From assembly GCF_026627255.1 (NCBI RefSeq), contig NZ_JAPNLM010000001.1:496001-560000 (forward strand): 64,000 nucleotides of DNA, written 5' to 3'. Below are positions 16,258 to 25,543 of this stretch, piece by piece. Origin of the DNA: Streptomyces antarcticus (lineage in GTDB: Bacteria > Actinomycetota > Actinomycetes > Streptomycetales > Streptomycetaceae). Position numbers and translations under genes: made by a program. Every line of letters starts with the position of its first letter. The first letter of the stretch is position 1. The notes beneath the pieces are model-generated. The model did no database searches. It had not been told where the DNA came from and worked only from the letters and a program-made list of their open reading frames with translations.

Positions 16258-17043
16258 GTGGAAGTTGTCATCGTCCCGGACGCCAAGGCAGGCGGCGAGC
16301 TCATCGCGGAGGCCATGGCCGCACTGGTCCGCCGCAAGCCCGACGCCCTGCTCGGCGTGGCGACCGGCTCCACCCCGCTGCCGATCTACGAGGCCCTCGC
16401 GGCCCAGGTCACGGCGGGCCGGGTGGACGCCTCCCAGGCCCGGATCTGCCAGCTCGACGAGTACGTGGGCCTGCCGGCCGGGCACCCCGAGTCCTACCGC
16501 GCCGTCGTCCTGCGCGAGGTCGTGGAGCCGCTCGGCCTGTCCGAGTCCTCCTTCATCGGCCCGGACGGCTCCGCCGAGGACATCGTCGGGGCCTGCGAGG
16601 CCTACGACCGGGCCCTGGCGGCGGCCGGCGGCGTCGACCTCCAGCTGCTGGGCATCGGCACCGACGGGCACATCGGCTTCAACGAGCCGTGCTCCTCGCT
16701 GGCCTCCCGCACCCGCATCAAGACGCTGACGGAGCAGACCCGCGTGGACAACGCGCGCTTCTTCGACAACGACATAGACCAGGTGCCGCACCACGTCATC
16801 ACCCAGGGCATCGGCACCATCCTCGACGCCCGCCACCTGGTGCTGCTGGCCACCGGCGAGGGCAAGGCCGAGGCCGTCGCGCAGACGGTGGAGGGCCCGC
16901 TCTCCGCGCTGGTCCCGGCCTCCGCGCTGCAGCTGCACCGGCACGCCACCGTCGTCGTGGACGAGGCCGCCGCCTCGAAGCTGAAGCTGGCGGACTACTT
17001 CCGCCACACGTACGCGAACAAGCCCTCCTGGCAGGGCCTGTAG
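16258..17043 (+). CDS. nagB: Glucosamine-6-phosphate deaminase
   Basis: The 261-residue enzyme converts glucosamine-6-phosphate to fructose-6-phosphate and ammonia, the last step of GlcNAc catabolism. Marks are GVATGSTPLPIYEAL (phosphate loop), QLDEYVGL with the catalytic Asp, and GIGTDGHIGFNEP. Length is typical. GTG at 16258 is the start because the dre site ends 34 bp upstream. It is monocistronic. It lies next to the das transporter, so uptake, degradation and control of aminosugars are clustered. Confidence 0.95.
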   Translation: MEVVIVPDAKAGGELIAEAMAALVRRKPDALLGVATGSTPLPIYEALAAQVTAGRVDASQARICQLDEYVGLPAGHPESYRAVVLREVVEPLGLSESSFIGPDGSAEDIVGACEAYDRALAAAGGVDLQLLGIGTDGHIGFNEPCSSLASRTRIKTLTEQTRVDNARFFDNDIDQVPHHVITQGIGTILDARHLVLLATGEGKAEAVAQTVEGPLSALVPASALQLHRHATVVVDEAAASKLKLADYFRHTYANKPSWQGL

Positions 17044-17090
17044 CCCGTACGGCGCCCAAGGGCCGGGCCCCCCGCCAGGGGACGCCCGGC

Positions 17091-17172
17091 CCTTTCGCGT
17101 CCCCTGGGGGCCTTGCGCGTCCCCTGGCGGGCCTTGGGCGTCCCCCGACGGCCCTTCCCGTCCCCCAACGGG
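17091..17172. repeat. Four imperfect 20-21-bp tandem repeats
   Basis: The units start with CCTT and contain CGTCCCC followed by a CTGG/CGACGG-like half; boundaries are 17091, 17111, 17132 and 17153. They lie in the convergent gap between nagB and the hexosaminidase gene and do not code. Confidence 0.7.
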
Positions 17173-17209
17173 CCGCGGACGCCTCCCGCGCCCCGCGCGG
17201 AGAGCGGCG

Positions 17210-17244
17210 AAGCCGGGCACCCCCCATAATGGGCTGCCCGGCTT
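17210..17244. terminator. Bidirectional terminator between nagB and the GH3 gene
   Basis: A 10-bp stem AAGCCGGGCA with TGCCCGGCTT and a 15-nt loop sits 16 bp from the hexosaminidase stop. Confidence 0.75.
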
Positions 17245-17260
17245 CGTCGCGTACGAGGTG

Positions 17261-18742
17261 CTACACGCCGGCGATGACCTCGGCCGCCGCACGGCCGCAG
17301 ACGCGCGAGGCGCCGTGCGTCGCGATGTACAGGGCCCCGCGGGGCTCGGCCCGCGGCAGGCCCATCTCGACGACGACCGTGTCGGGGCGGGCCGCGACCA
17401 GGGCGTCCACGGCCTCGGTCATCCACGGGTGGCGGTGGGCGTCGCGGACCACGGCGACGACCGTACGGTCCCCCGCGGCCGCCAGGACGTCCGCGGCGGT
17501 GGCCCCCTGCGGATAGACGCCACAGGCGCTTCCCGGGAGCAGCGCGGCCAGTTCGGCGGCCACGCCCCACGGGGTCTCGTCGCCGACCGCGATGTTCGCG
17601 ACGGGCGCGAGCGTGGCCACGTACGGCGCCGTGAGCGGGGCCGCCGAGCCGGTGACGGCCACCGCGCGGCGGGCCGCCGTGAGCCCGATACCGGCCGCGC
17701 GGCTCCCCTCCGGCCGCGCTTCCGGACGGGCCGCGCCGGTCCATTCGGCCAGCGCGCGGACCCGGGCTGCGGCGTCGGCGAGCCGCTCCTCCGGGAGGGT
17801 CCCCTCGCGCACGGCGGCGACCAGCGCGTCGCGCAGCCGGAGCACGGTGGCCTCGTCGGCCAGGCCCCCGCCCACGCAGATGGCGTCGGCGCCGGCCGCG
17901 ATGGCCAGGACCGAGCCGCGCTCGATGCCGTACGTCCCGGCGATGGCGTGCATCTCCATGCCGTCGGTGACGATCAGGCCCTCGTAGCCGAGCTCCTTGC
18001 GCAGCAGGCCGGTCAGGATCTGCGGGCTGAGGGTGGCCGGGCGGGTCGGGTCCAGGGCGGGCACCAGGATGTGCGCGCTCATCACGGCCTTCGTGCCGGC
18101 CGCGACGGCCGCCTTGAAGGGGACCAGCTCGCGGGCCTGGAGGGTGCCCAGGTCCACGTCGATGCGGGGCAGCGCGTGGTGCGAGTCGACGTTGGTGTCG
18201 CCGTGGCCCGGGAAGTGCTTGGTGCAGGCGGCGACGCCGGCGGCCTGGAGGCCCTCGACGTAGGCGGCGGTGTGCCGGGCGGCGAGGTGCGTGTCGGCGC
18301 CGAAGGAGCGTACGCCGATCACCGGGTTGTCCGGGTTGGAGTTGACGTCCGCGGACGGGGCCCAGTTGAGGTTGACCCCGCACTCGGCGAGCCGCAGACC
18401 CAGCTCGTGGGCGACGGCGCGGGTCAGGCCGGTGTCGTCGACGACGCCGAGGGCCAGGTTGCCGGGGAAGGACGAGCCGCCGCGGGCCTCCAGGCGGGTG
18501 ACGTCGCCGCCCTCCTCGTCGATGGCCACCAGGACCTCGCCGCGCTCGGCGCGCAGCTGGGCGGTGAGCGCGGCCAGCTGCTCGGGCGAGGTGATGTTGC
18601 GGCCGAAGAGGCCGACGGCGGTGAGGCCTTCCGCGACCTGGCGCAGCAGCCAGGCGGGGGCGGTCGTGCCCTCGAAGCCGGGCTGGAGGACGGCGAGCGC
18701 GTCGCGGGTCACCGTATCGGTGCGGTGCGCAAGGACAGTCAT
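17261..18742 (-). CDS. Glycoside hydrolase family 3 beta-N-acetylhexosaminidase
   Basis: This 493-residue GH3 enzyme has the NagZ-type His/Asp acid-base loop KHFPGHGDTNVDSH and the nucleophile motif VTDGMEMHAI. A shorter C-terminal region of about 130 residues follows the barrel. There is no signal peptide, so it acts in the cytosol on GlcNAc oligosaccharides brought in by DasABC; the S. coelicolor homologue is sometimes called DasD. The ATG at 18742 lies 8 bp after the dasC stop. It is the last gene of the das operon. Confidence 0.9.
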   Translation of the reverse strand: MTVLAHRTDTVTRDALAVLQPGFEGTTAPAWLLRQVAEGLTAVGLFGRNITSPEQLAALTAQLRAERGEVLVAIDEEGGDVTRLEARGGSSFPGNLALGVVDDTGLTRAVAHELGLRLAECGVNLNWAPSADVNSNPDNPVIGVRSFGADTHLAARHTAAYVEGLQAAGVAACTKHFPGHGDTNVDSHHALPRIDVDLGTLQARELVPFKAAVAAGTKAVMSAHILVPALDPTRPATLSPQILTGLLRKELGYEGLIVTDGMEMHAIAGTYGIERGSVLAIAAGADAICVGGGLADEATVLRLRDALVAAVREGTLPEERLADAAARVRALAEWTGAARPEARPEGSRAAGIGLTAARRAVAVTGSAAPLTAPYVATLAPVANIAVGDETPWGVAAELAALLPGSACGVYPQGATAADVLAAAGDRTVVAVVRDAHRHPWMTEAVDALVAARPDTVVVEMGLPRAEPRGALYIATHGASRVCGRAAAEVIAGV

Positions 18743-18750
18743 GGCGGCCG

Positions 18751-19650
18751 TTATCCCTTCACGGCGCCGGCGGTCATGCCGCCGACGGCCTTGCGCTGGA
18801 GGAAGATGAAGATGACGAGCACCGGGACCGCGAAGAGCGAGGAGGCGGCCATCGTGGCGCCCCAGTCGTTGCCGAAGGCGCTCATGAACTCGGTCAGCCA
18901 CAGGGGCAGGGTCTGCGCGGACTTGTCCTTGTTGAGGATCAGGACCATCGCGAACTCGTTCCAGGCGGTGATGAAGCCGAAGAGCGAGGTGGACATCAGA
19001 CCGGGGGCCAGCAGCGGGAAGATCACCTTGCGGAAGGCCTGGCCGCGGGTGCAGCCGTCGATCTGGGCGGCCTCCTCCAGCGTCACCGGGACGGCGGCGA
19101 TGAAGCCGCGCAGGGTCCAGATGGTGAAGGGGAGGATCATCACGAAGTAGATCGCGGTGAGCAGCGGGAGGCTGTTCAGCATCTCGCTGTCGCGGGCGAT
19201 CATGTACATCGCGATGACCATGACCTCCCAGGGGGCCATCTGCGCCATCATCACGGTGAGGACGAGGCCCTTGCGGCCCTTGAACTTCATCCGGGCGATC
19301 GCGAAGCTCGCGGCGAGGGCGACGAGCAGGGAGAGCAGGACGGCGCCGACGGTGACCAGGACGCTGTTGGAGACGTACGTCCAGAAGTTCTCGACCCCGG
19401 TGGCCTTGGTGAAGTTGTCCATCGTCGGGGCGAAGAAGAAGACGGGGTCCTTGGTGAGCATCTGGTCGGCGGGCTTGAGCGCCGACGAGAACATCCAGTA
19501 GACCGGGAAGACGAAGACGAGGGCCAGGAGCAGCGCGCCGGCGTTCTTGGCCACGGCTGCGGGGCGGACCGGCCGGCGGGTGCGGAGCCGCTGCGCGGGC
19601 TGCGGGGACGGGGCCGCGGGCGCGGGCTTCGGGGCGGTGGTCGTGCTCAC
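18751..19650 (-). CDS. dasC: ABC transporter permease DasC (N,N'-diacetylchitobiose uptake)
   Basis: This 299-residue permease has six membrane segments and the cytoplasmic EAA loop EEAAQIDGCTRGQAFRKVIFP, typical of the carbohydrate uptake class 1 family. A 30-residue Pro/Ala leader precedes the first helix. The start is GTG at 19650, overlapping the dasB stop by 4 bp (GTGA). It pairs with DasB to form the channel. The ATPase is not encoded here; in streptomycetes MsiK from another locus energises this transporter. Confidence 0.93.
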   Translation of the reverse strand: MSTTTAPKPAPAAPSPQPAQRLRTRRPVRPAAVAKNAGALLLALVFVFPVYWMFSSALKPADQMLTKDPVFFFAPTMDNFTKATGVENFWTYVSNSVLVTVGAVLLSLLVALAASFAIARMKFKGRKGLVLTVMMAQMAPWEVMVIAMYMIARDSEMLNSLPLLTAIYFVMILPFTIWTLRGFIAAVPVTLEEAAQIDGCTRGQAFRKVIFPLLAPGLMSTSLFGFITAWNEFAMVLILNKDKSAQTLPLWLTEFMSAFGNDWGATMAASSLFAVPVLVIFIFLQRKAVGGMTAGAVKG

Positions 19651-20669
19651 TGCTCCTCCTCCTGCTTCAGGATCAGGCGGAAGTAGAAGGACATGACGAT
19701 CACGAGGATGAGGATCGTCAGGACGGAGATCGCGGCGGCGAGGCCGTAGTGGGCCTGGCTCTGGCCCTCGACGTAGGCGAAGACCGGGAGGATCTCGGAC
19801 GCGCGGTCCGGGCCGCCCTTCTTCATCGCGTACACCTGGGTGAAGGCCTTGAACACCCAGATCACCTCGAGGAACGTGGTGATGAGGAAGAACGGCTTGA
19901 GGTTCGGGAAGACGATCTTCCAGAAGGTCTGCCAGCCGTTGGCGCCGTCCATCCGGGCGGCCTCGTACAGTTCGCCGCCGACCGTGGTCAGTCCGGCGTA
20001 CATGTTGAGGGCCACGAAGGGGATGGAGCCCCAGACCACCAGGATCGTGACGATCGTCAGGGTGGAGAGGCCGGACTCGAACCAGTTGTGCTGCTCGTAG
20101 CCGGAGAAGCCGGCGGTGCGCATCACCCAGTTCATGACGCCGAACTGCTCGTCGAACAGCCACTGGAAGACCTGGACGGAGGCGACGATCGGCATGGCCC
20201 AGGCCATGACCAGTGCCATCGACAGGACCAGGCGCATCCACTTGCCGAGGCGGTTGAGCAGGACGCCGATGAGGCTGCCGAACACCATGATCAGAAGGAC
20301 GTTGGCGAAGGTGAAGGCGAAGCTTCGGACGACGACGGTCCAGAAGGTCGTGTCGCCGAGCAGCTCGGTGTAGTTGCCGAACCCCGCGAACGGGTACTTC
20401 CGCTGGATGAACTCGATCTTGTTGATGTCCTGGAAGGACAGGATCACGTTCTTGATCAGCGGGTACAGCAGGAGCGTCGCGAGGCTGAGCACCGCGGGCC
20501 CGACCAGCAGGTAGGGCAGCCACCCCGTGGGGAGCGACCTTCTGCCACCGCGAGGAGACGTATGGCTGGAGCCGGGTGCGGTCGCGGGCACCTTGGGCGG
20601 CCGTCCGGCGGACTTCGGTGGTGCGTCCTGTGGAGCGCTGGTCGTCGCTCCCTGGGAGTGCACGGTCAT
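19647..20669 (-). CDS. dasB: ABC transporter permease DasB (N,N'-diacetylchitobiose uptake)
   Basis: The 340-residue permease has a 45-residue polar N-terminal extension, then six membrane segments and the EAA loop YEAARMDGANGWQTFWKIVF. It forms the heterodimeric channel with DasC. It overlaps dasC by 4 bp, so the two are translated together. It is separated from dasA by 127 bp that contain a 24-bp palindrome, consistent with lower expression than the binding protein. Confidence 0.93.
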   Translation of the reverse strand: MTVHSQGATTSAPQDAPPKSAGRPPKVPATAPGSSHTSPRGGRRSLPTGWLPYLLVGPAVLSLATLLLYPLIKNVILSFQDINKIEFIQRKYPFAGFGNYTELLGDTTFWTVVVRSFAFTFANVLLIMVFGSLIGVLLNRLGKWMRLVLSMALVMAWAMPIVASVQVFQWLFDEQFGVMNWVMRTAGFSGYEQHNWFESGLSTLTIVTILVVWGSIPFVALNMYAGLTTVGGELYEAARMDGANGWQTFWKIVFPNLKPFFLITTFLEVIWVFKAFTQVYAMKKGGPDRASEILPVFAYVEGQSQAHYGLAAAISVLTILILVIVMSFYFRLILKQEEEQ

Positions 20670-20720
20670 GGCTTGGCTTCCTCGCGGTTGACTGTGGAGT
20701 CAAATGCGCGACCGGGGGCA

Positions 20721-20744
20721 CGGCAGGCGCCCGGGCGCCTGCCG
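20721..20744 (-). terminator. Intercistronic hairpin between dasA and dasB
   Basis: A perfect 24-bp palindrome (CGGCAGGCGCCC and its complement) follows the dasA stop by about 50 bp. It probably stabilises or partly terminates the dasA message. Confidence 0.65.
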
Positions 20745-20796
20745 CACCCCCCGGTGCGTTCACACTGCTGGATCGTGCGGGTACTGCCGGGTGGGA

Positions 20797-22080
20797 CTAC
20801 TTGTTGATGCGGCTCGCGATTTCCTTGTCCGCTTCCGCGCCCGCCTTGGCGGCGTCCTCACCCTTCAGGACCTTGGTCATGAACTCCTTGATGGGGTTCG
20901 GCTCGGTCTCGACGTTCGCCCAGCCGGCCGTGACCGGGGTGATCTTGCCGTTGAGGCCGGCCTTGGCCATGGCCTCGGCGAAGGAGCCCGCCGGGGCGGC
21001 GAAGTTGGCGCCGGCCTGGTTCGGGAGCAGCGCGCCCTTGGTCTCGGCGGCGTACTTGGTCATCTGGTCCTTGCCTGCGGCGAGGGCCAGCCACTCCTTG
21101 GCGAGCTCCTTGTTCTTGGAGCGCTCGGCGACCGCGAGGTTCGAGCCGCCGAGGAAGACGGTGCCGGACTTGTCGGCGGTCTTGCCCGGGATCGGGAAGT
21201 AGCCGAAGTCGGCTTCCTTGCCCGCGTCCTTCAGCGCCTTCTCGGCACCGCCGGCCTCCCAGCCGAGACCGATCCAGGAGGCGACGCCGCCCTTGGGAAC
21301 GATGTCGGTGGACTGCTGCGGGCTCGCCTCGTCCTTGTCCTTGGGCGCGGTGGAGAACGCCTGGATCTTCTTGTAGAACTCGATCGCGGAGGCGGCCTGC
21401 GGGGTGCCCAGCTGACCCTTCCACTTGTCGCCGTCCTTGACGGCGAGGTCGGCGCCCTCGTCCCAGACGAAGCCCGCGAGGACGTACCAGCTCTGGCCGG
21501 GGAGGTAGATCGGCTGCGAGGCCGGGTCCGAGGCCTTCAGCTTCTCCAGGCCGGCGACCCACTCGTCGCGGGTGGTGGGCGGGGTGATGCCGGCCTTGGC
21601 GTAGGCCTTCTTGTCGTAGATGACGACGCGGTTGGCGGCGTACCACGGGGCGGAGTAGAGCTTGCCGTCGACCTCGGCGGAGGAGAGCATGCTCTTCTGC
21701 CAGGCGTCGGCGCCGAGCTTGGCCTTGTCGCCGGACAGGTCGGCGAGCCCGCCGGTGACCGCGTAACCGGCGGTCTGGGTGTTGCCGAGCTCAAGGACGT
21801 CGGGCGGGGTGTTCTCGGAGAGGGCGGTGGTGATCTTCTCCTGGATGCCGGTCCACTTCTGCTCTTCGACCTTGACCGTGACACCGGGGTGCTTGGCCGA
21901 GAACTCCTTGTTGACCTCGTCGATCCAGGTCTTCGGCGCCGAGCCGTCCATCACCCATACGGTGATTTCCTTGGGGCCGGCCGCGTCGGTCTTACCCTTG
22001 TCGTCGCCGCCGTTGCCGCATGCCGCGACTCCGACCATCATGCCCGCGACACTGACCGCCGCGATGAGCTTGCGCTTCAC
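20797..22080 (-). CDS. dasA: Sugar-binding lipoprotein DasA
   Basis: This 427-residue extracytoplasmic solute-binding protein has a lipoprotein signal peptide with lipobox VAAC (Cys21) followed by a Gly/Asp/Lys linker. The body is a family 1 sugar-binding fold with WVMDGSAP near the N-terminus. DasA binds N,N'-diacetylchitobiose in S. coelicolor. It is the first gene of the leftward dasABC-GH3 operon. Two DasR elements lie in the 287-bp region shared with dasR, so repression by DasR relieved by GlcN-6-P is expected. Confidence 0.94.
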   Translation of the reverse strand: MKRKLIAAVSVAGMMVGVAACGNGGDDKGKTDAAGPKEITVWVMDGSAPKTWIDEVNKEFSAKHPGVTVKVEEQKWTGIQEKITTALSENTPPDVLELGNTQTAGYAVTGGLADLSGDKAKLGADAWQKSMLSSAEVDGKLYSAPWYAANRVVIYDKKAYAKAGITPPTTRDEWVAGLEKLKASDPASQPIYLPGQSWYVLAGFVWDEGADLAVKDGDKWKGQLGTPQAASAIEFYKKIQAFSTAPKDKDEASPQQSTDIVPKGGVASWIGLGWEAGGAEKALKDAGKEADFGYFPIPGKTADKSGTVFLGGSNLAVAERSKNKELAKEWLALAAGKDQMTKYAAETKGALLPNQAGANFAAPAGSFAEAMAKAGLNGKITPVTAGWANVETEPNPIKEFMTKVLKGEDAAKAGAEADKEIASRINK

Positions 22081-22169
22081 GCCACCCTCCTCAGGGATGC
22101 TGCCTGCAACTTCCCTCGCCCACCGCGGTGACGTACCAAGTACTCCCGTGGGGCCGGGATCTGATCCAT

Positions 22170-22185
22170 ATTGGTTTAGACCAGT
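22170..22185. promoter_or_regulatory. DasR-responsive element 1 in the dasA-dasR region
   Basis: The minus strand reads ACTGGTCTAAACCAAT, a close match to the DasR consensus. It lies 90 bp upstream of dasA. Confidence 0.85.
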
Positions 22186-22193
22186 AGCTGGAG

Positions 22194-22209
22194 CTTGGCC
22201 TAGACCTTT
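22194..22209. promoter_or_regulatory. DasR-responsive element 2 in the dasA-dasR region
   Basis: CTTGGCCTAGACCTTT is a weaker dre-like 16-mer 24 bp from element 1, about two helical turns away. Two dre sites before dasA are known from S. coelicolor. Confidence 0.65.
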
Positions 22210-22367
22210 AGGGGTGTCAAGGGTCTAATGAGCGGGTGCTCGGTCCGTTATCGGACCGACACCTGGGCAGAGAGAAGGCCCGTCCCCCCACACGTGTCAC
22301 GATGTGACCGCACATATCGGAGGAGCCGGTGACGGCAGCGAAACTGGAGTCGGGAAGGCGGGCGGCG

Positions 22368-23132
22368 ATGGCCACCGAAGGGGCGCTCACGGAGCCGGAG
22401 GGCGGGGCCGCGACCCGCACGGCACGTGTACCCAAGTACTACCGACTCAAGCGGCACTTGCTCGACATGACCGAAACCCTGCCGCCCGGCACACCGGTAC
22501 CGCCGGAGCGCACGCTCGCGGCCGAATTCGACACCTCCCGGACGACCGTCCGGCAGGCCCTGCAGGAGCTGGTGGTGGAGGGCCGCCTGGAGCGCATCCA
22601 GGGCAAGGGCACCTTCGTCGCCAAGCCCAAGGTCTCCCAGCCGCTCCAACTCTCCTCCTACACAGAGGACATGCGGGCCCAGGGGCTGGAACCGACCTCC
22701 CAGCTCCTCGACATCGGATACGTGACGGCCGACGACACCCTCGCCGGACTCCTCAAGATCACCACCGGTGGACGGGTGCTGCGCATCGAGCGGCTGCGCC
22801 TGGCCAGCGGCGAGCCGATGGCCATCGAGACCACGCACCTCTCCGCCAAGCGCTTCCCCGCGCTGCGCCGTTCGCTGGTCAAGTACACCTCCCTCTACAC
22901 CGCGCTCGCGGAGGTGTACGACGTCCGGCTCGCCGAGGCGGAGGAGACCATCGAGACGTCGCTCGCGACCCCGCGCGAGGCCGGCCTGCTCGGCACCGAC
23001 GTCGGCCTGCCGATGCTCATGCTGTCCCGGCACTCCCTGGACGCGGACGGCGAACCGGTGGAGTGGGTGCGCTCCGTCTACCGCGGCGACCGCTACAAGT
23101 TCGTGGCCCGCCTCCAGCGGCCGGCGGTCTGA
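22368..23132 (+). CDS. dasR: DasR, GntR/HutC-family regulator of aminosugar metabolism and development
   Basis: This 254-residue protein has an N-terminal GntR winged helix (about 16-85, with [16 protein letters not shown]) and a C-terminal HutC/UTRA sugar-phosphate-binding domain. DasR senses GlcN-6-P and controls das, nag, chitinase, PTS and antibiotic regulatory genes. I chose the ATG at 22368 because it gives exactly the length and N-terminal register I recall for S. coelicolor DasR. A GTG at 22329 with a good GGAGG would add 13 residues and cannot be excluded. It is divergent from dasA. Confidence 0.93.
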   Translation: MATEGALTEPEGGAATRTARVPKYYRLKRHLLDMTETLPPGTPVPPERTLAAEFDTSRTTVRQALQELVVEGRLERIQGKGTFVAKPKVSQPLQLSSYTEDMRAQGLEPTSQLLDIGYVTADDTLAGLLKITTGGRVLRIERLRLASGEPMAIETTHLSAKRFPALRRSLVKYTSLYTALAEVYDVRLAEAEETIETSLATPREAGLLGTDVGLPMLMLSRHSLDADGEPVEWVRSVYRGDRYKFVARLQRPAV

Positions 23133-23153
23133 CGGCCCGGCGGGCCGTCCTCC

Positions 23154-23212
23154 GGACCGCCGGACCACGGACCGCCGGACCACGGACCGCCGGACCACGG
23201 ACCGCCGAACCG
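23154..23212. repeat. 15-bp tandem repeat, about four copies
   Basis: GGACCGCCGGACCAC is repeated perfectly at 23154, 23169 and 23184, with a decayed fourth copy at 23199. It begins 22 bp after the dasR stop, in non-coding DNA before cstA. Confidence 0.85.
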
Positions 23213-23323
23213 TCCGGTCCCACATCCGTACGTACCGATATACGGACGGGGTCTTACGTTCACCGGGCAATCCCCCGTAGATTCCCTGCGCTTACGCAGA
23301 TGATCGACGAGGGGACGAGGGTC

Positions 23324-25543
23324 ATGCCCACATCGGATGCAACGGGAACAGAACGGGACACGGCGAGTCCGGGCACCACGCAGGGCTCGCCCTCTCCCAA
23401 GTCCATCGCCGTATGGGTGCTCGTCGGACTCGTCGGCGCCATCGGCTGGGGCGTACTGGCGCTCTCCCGCGGCGAGGAGATCTCGGCCGCCTGGCTGCTC
23501 GCCGCCGCACTGGGCTCGTACGCCATCGGCTACCGCTTCTACGCGCGCTTCATCGCGCACCGCGTACTGAAGGTGGACAAGACGCGGGCCACCCCCGCCG
23601 AACGCCTCGACAACGGTGTCGACTTCCACCCGACCGACCGCCGCGTGCTCTTCGGCCACCACTTCGCCGCCGTGGCCGGCGCCGGCCCGCTCGTCGGACC
23701 CGTGCTCGCCGCCCAGATGGGCTACCTGCCCGGCACGATCTGGATCGTCGCGGGCGTCATCTTCGCGGGCGCCGTCCAGGACATGGTCACGCTCTTCTTC
23801 TCCACCCGCCGCGACGGGCGCTCGCTCGGGCAGATGGCCCGGGACGAGATCGGCCCCGTCGGCGGGGCCGCCGCGCTGGTCGCCGTGTTCGCCATCATGA
23901 TCATCCTGCTGGCGGTGCTGGCGCTGGTCATCGTCAACGCCCTCGCCCACTCGCCGTGGGGCGTCTTCTCCATCGGCATGACCATCCCGATCGCCCTCTT
24001 CATGGGCTTCTACCTCCGCGTGCTGCGGCCGGGCCGGGTCACCGAGGTCTCCCTCATAGGGGTCGCGCTGCTGCTGCTCGCGATCGTCGCGGGCGGCTGG
24101 GTCGCCGAGTCCTCCCTCGCCGGGACCTTCACCCTGGAGAAGGAGACGCTCGTCGTCTGGATGGTCGCGTACGGCTTCGTCGCCTCGGTCCTGCCGGTGT
24201 GGATGCTGCTCGCGCCCCGCGACTACCTCTCCACCTTCATGAAGGTCGGCACGATCGCGCTGCTCGCGCTGGGCGTGGTCATCTCGATGCCCACCCTGAA
24301 GATGCCCGCGGTCACCGAGTTCGCCGCCCGCGGCGACGGCCCGGTCTTCGCCGGCTCGATGTTCCCGTTCGTGTTCATCACCATCGCGTGCGGGGCCCTG
24401 TCCGGGTTCCATTCGCTGGTCGCCTCGGGCACCACCCCGAAGATGATCCAGAAGGAGACCCAGGTCCGGGTCATCGGCTACGGCGCCATGCTGACCGAGT
24501 CCTTCGTCGCCATCATGGCGATGATCGCGGCCTGCATCATCGAGCCCGGCCTGTTCTTCGCCGTGAACTCGCCCCCCGGCGTCATCGGCACCACCGTCGA
24601 GACCGCCTCGCAGGCGGTGACGAACTTCGGCTTCGCCATCAGCCCGGAGGCCCTCGCGCAGGCCGCGAAGGACGTCGAGGAGACCAGCCTGCTCTCCCGT
24701 ACGGGTGGAGCGCCGACCTTCGCACTCGGGATGTCGGAGATCTTCTCGGCCGTCATCGGCGGCGCCGGCATGAAGGCCTTCTGGTACCACTTCGCCATCA
24801 TGTTCGAGGCACTGTTCATCCTGACCACCGTCGACGCGGGCACCCGCGTCGGCCGGTTCATGCTCCAGGACACCCTCGGCAACGTCCACAAGTCCTTCAA
24901 GGACGTCAGCTGGAAGCCCGGCGTGTGGTTCGCCAGTGCCATCGTCGTCGGCGGCTGGGGCTACTTCCTGTGGGTCGGCGTCAAGGACCCGCTGGGCGGC
25001 ATCAACCAGCTCTTCCCGCTGTTCGGCATCGCGAACCAGCTGCTCGCGGCGGTCGCCCTGGCCGTCTGCACCACCCTCCTCGTCAAGTCCGGCCGGCTCA
25101 AGTGGGCCTGGGTGACGGGCGTGCCGCTGGCCTGGGACGTGGCCGTCACGCTCACCGCGAGCTACCAGAAGATCTTCTCGCAGGACGTGAAGGTCGGCTT
25201 CTTCGCGCAGCGCGACAAGTACCAGGCCGGCATCGACGCCGACAAGGTCCTGCCGCCCGCGAAGACCATGGGCGAGATGGAGACCGTGGTCACCAACGCC
25301 ACGGTGGACGGCGTGCTGTGCGTGCTCTTCGCCGTCCTGATCATCGTCGTGCTGCTGGACGCCGCCCGGACCTGCTTCAAGGCGATCGCCGACCCGGCGT
25401 CCGTGAAGCTCTCCGAGGTCCCGTGGACCGAGTCGAAGATCGTCGCCCCGGCCGGGCTCGTCCCGACCGCCGGGGAGCGCGCCGAGCTCGCGGCCGCGGG
25501 CCTGGACTCGGGCGGCGGCCGGGCGAAGGAGCCGGTCGCGTGA
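23324..25543 (+). CDS. cstA: CstA-family carbon-starvation protein / peptide or pyruvate transporter
   Basis: This 739-residue membrane protein has about 16-18 hydrophobic segments. Conserved CstA stretches include GHHFAAVAGAGPLVGPVLAAQMGYLPG, IACGALSGFHSLVASGT, and a C-terminal GGINQLFPLFGIANQLLA region. Family members take up peptides or pyruvate when carbon is short. The ATG at 23324 is preceded by GGACGAGGG; an ATG at 23300 is less well placed. It overlaps the following small gene by 4 bp (GTGA), the usual cstA-ybdD pairing. Confidence 0.92.
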   Translation: MPTSDATGTERDTASPGTTQGSPSPKSIAVWVLVGLVGAIGWGVLALSRGEEISAAWLLAAALGSYAIGYRFYARFIAHRVLKVDKTRATPAERLDNGVDFHPTDRRVLFGHHFAAVAGAGPLVGPVLAAQMGYLPGTIWIVAGVIFAGAVQDMVTLFFSTRRDGRSLGQMARDEIGPVGGAAALVAVFAIMIILLAVLALVIVNALAHSPWGVFSIGMTIPIALFMGFYLRVLRPGRVTEVSLIGVALLLLAIVAGGWVAESSLAGTFTLEKETLVVWMVAYGFVASVLPVWMLLAPRDYLSTFMKVGTIALLALGVVISMPTLKMPAVTEFAARGDGPVFAGSMFPFVFITIACGALSGFHSLVASGTTPKMIQKETQVRVIGYGAMLTESFVAIMAMIAACIIEPGLFFAVNSPPGVIGTTVETASQAVTNFGFAISPEALAQAAKDVEETSLLSRTGGAPTFALGMSEIFSAVIGGAGMKAFWYHFAIMFEALFILTTVDAGTRVGRFMLQDTLGNVHKSFKDVSWKPGVWFASAIVVGGWGYFLWVGVKDPLGGINQLFPLFGIANQLLAAVALAVCTTLLVKSGRLKWAWVTGVPLAWDVAVTLTASYQKIFSQDVKVGFFAQRDKYQAGIDADKVLPPAKTMGEMETVVTNATVDGVLCVLFAVLIIVVLLDAARTCFKAIADPASVKLSEVPWTESKIVAPAGLVPTAGERAELAAAGLDSGGGRAKEPVA

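Noticed and set aside
22329..22367. GTG 22329 as the dasR start
   Set aside because: It has a good ribosome binding site, but the ATG at 22368 gives the family length and N-terminal register exactly; kept only as an alternative.
23093..24889. A 598-codon open frame on the minus strand opposite cstA
   Set aside because: It is antisense to a clear membrane transporter, is dominated by Asp/Gly/Arg/His, and arises from the GC3 bias of the plus-strand gene. The same applies to the 925-codon minus frame opposite nrdA (27050-29827).
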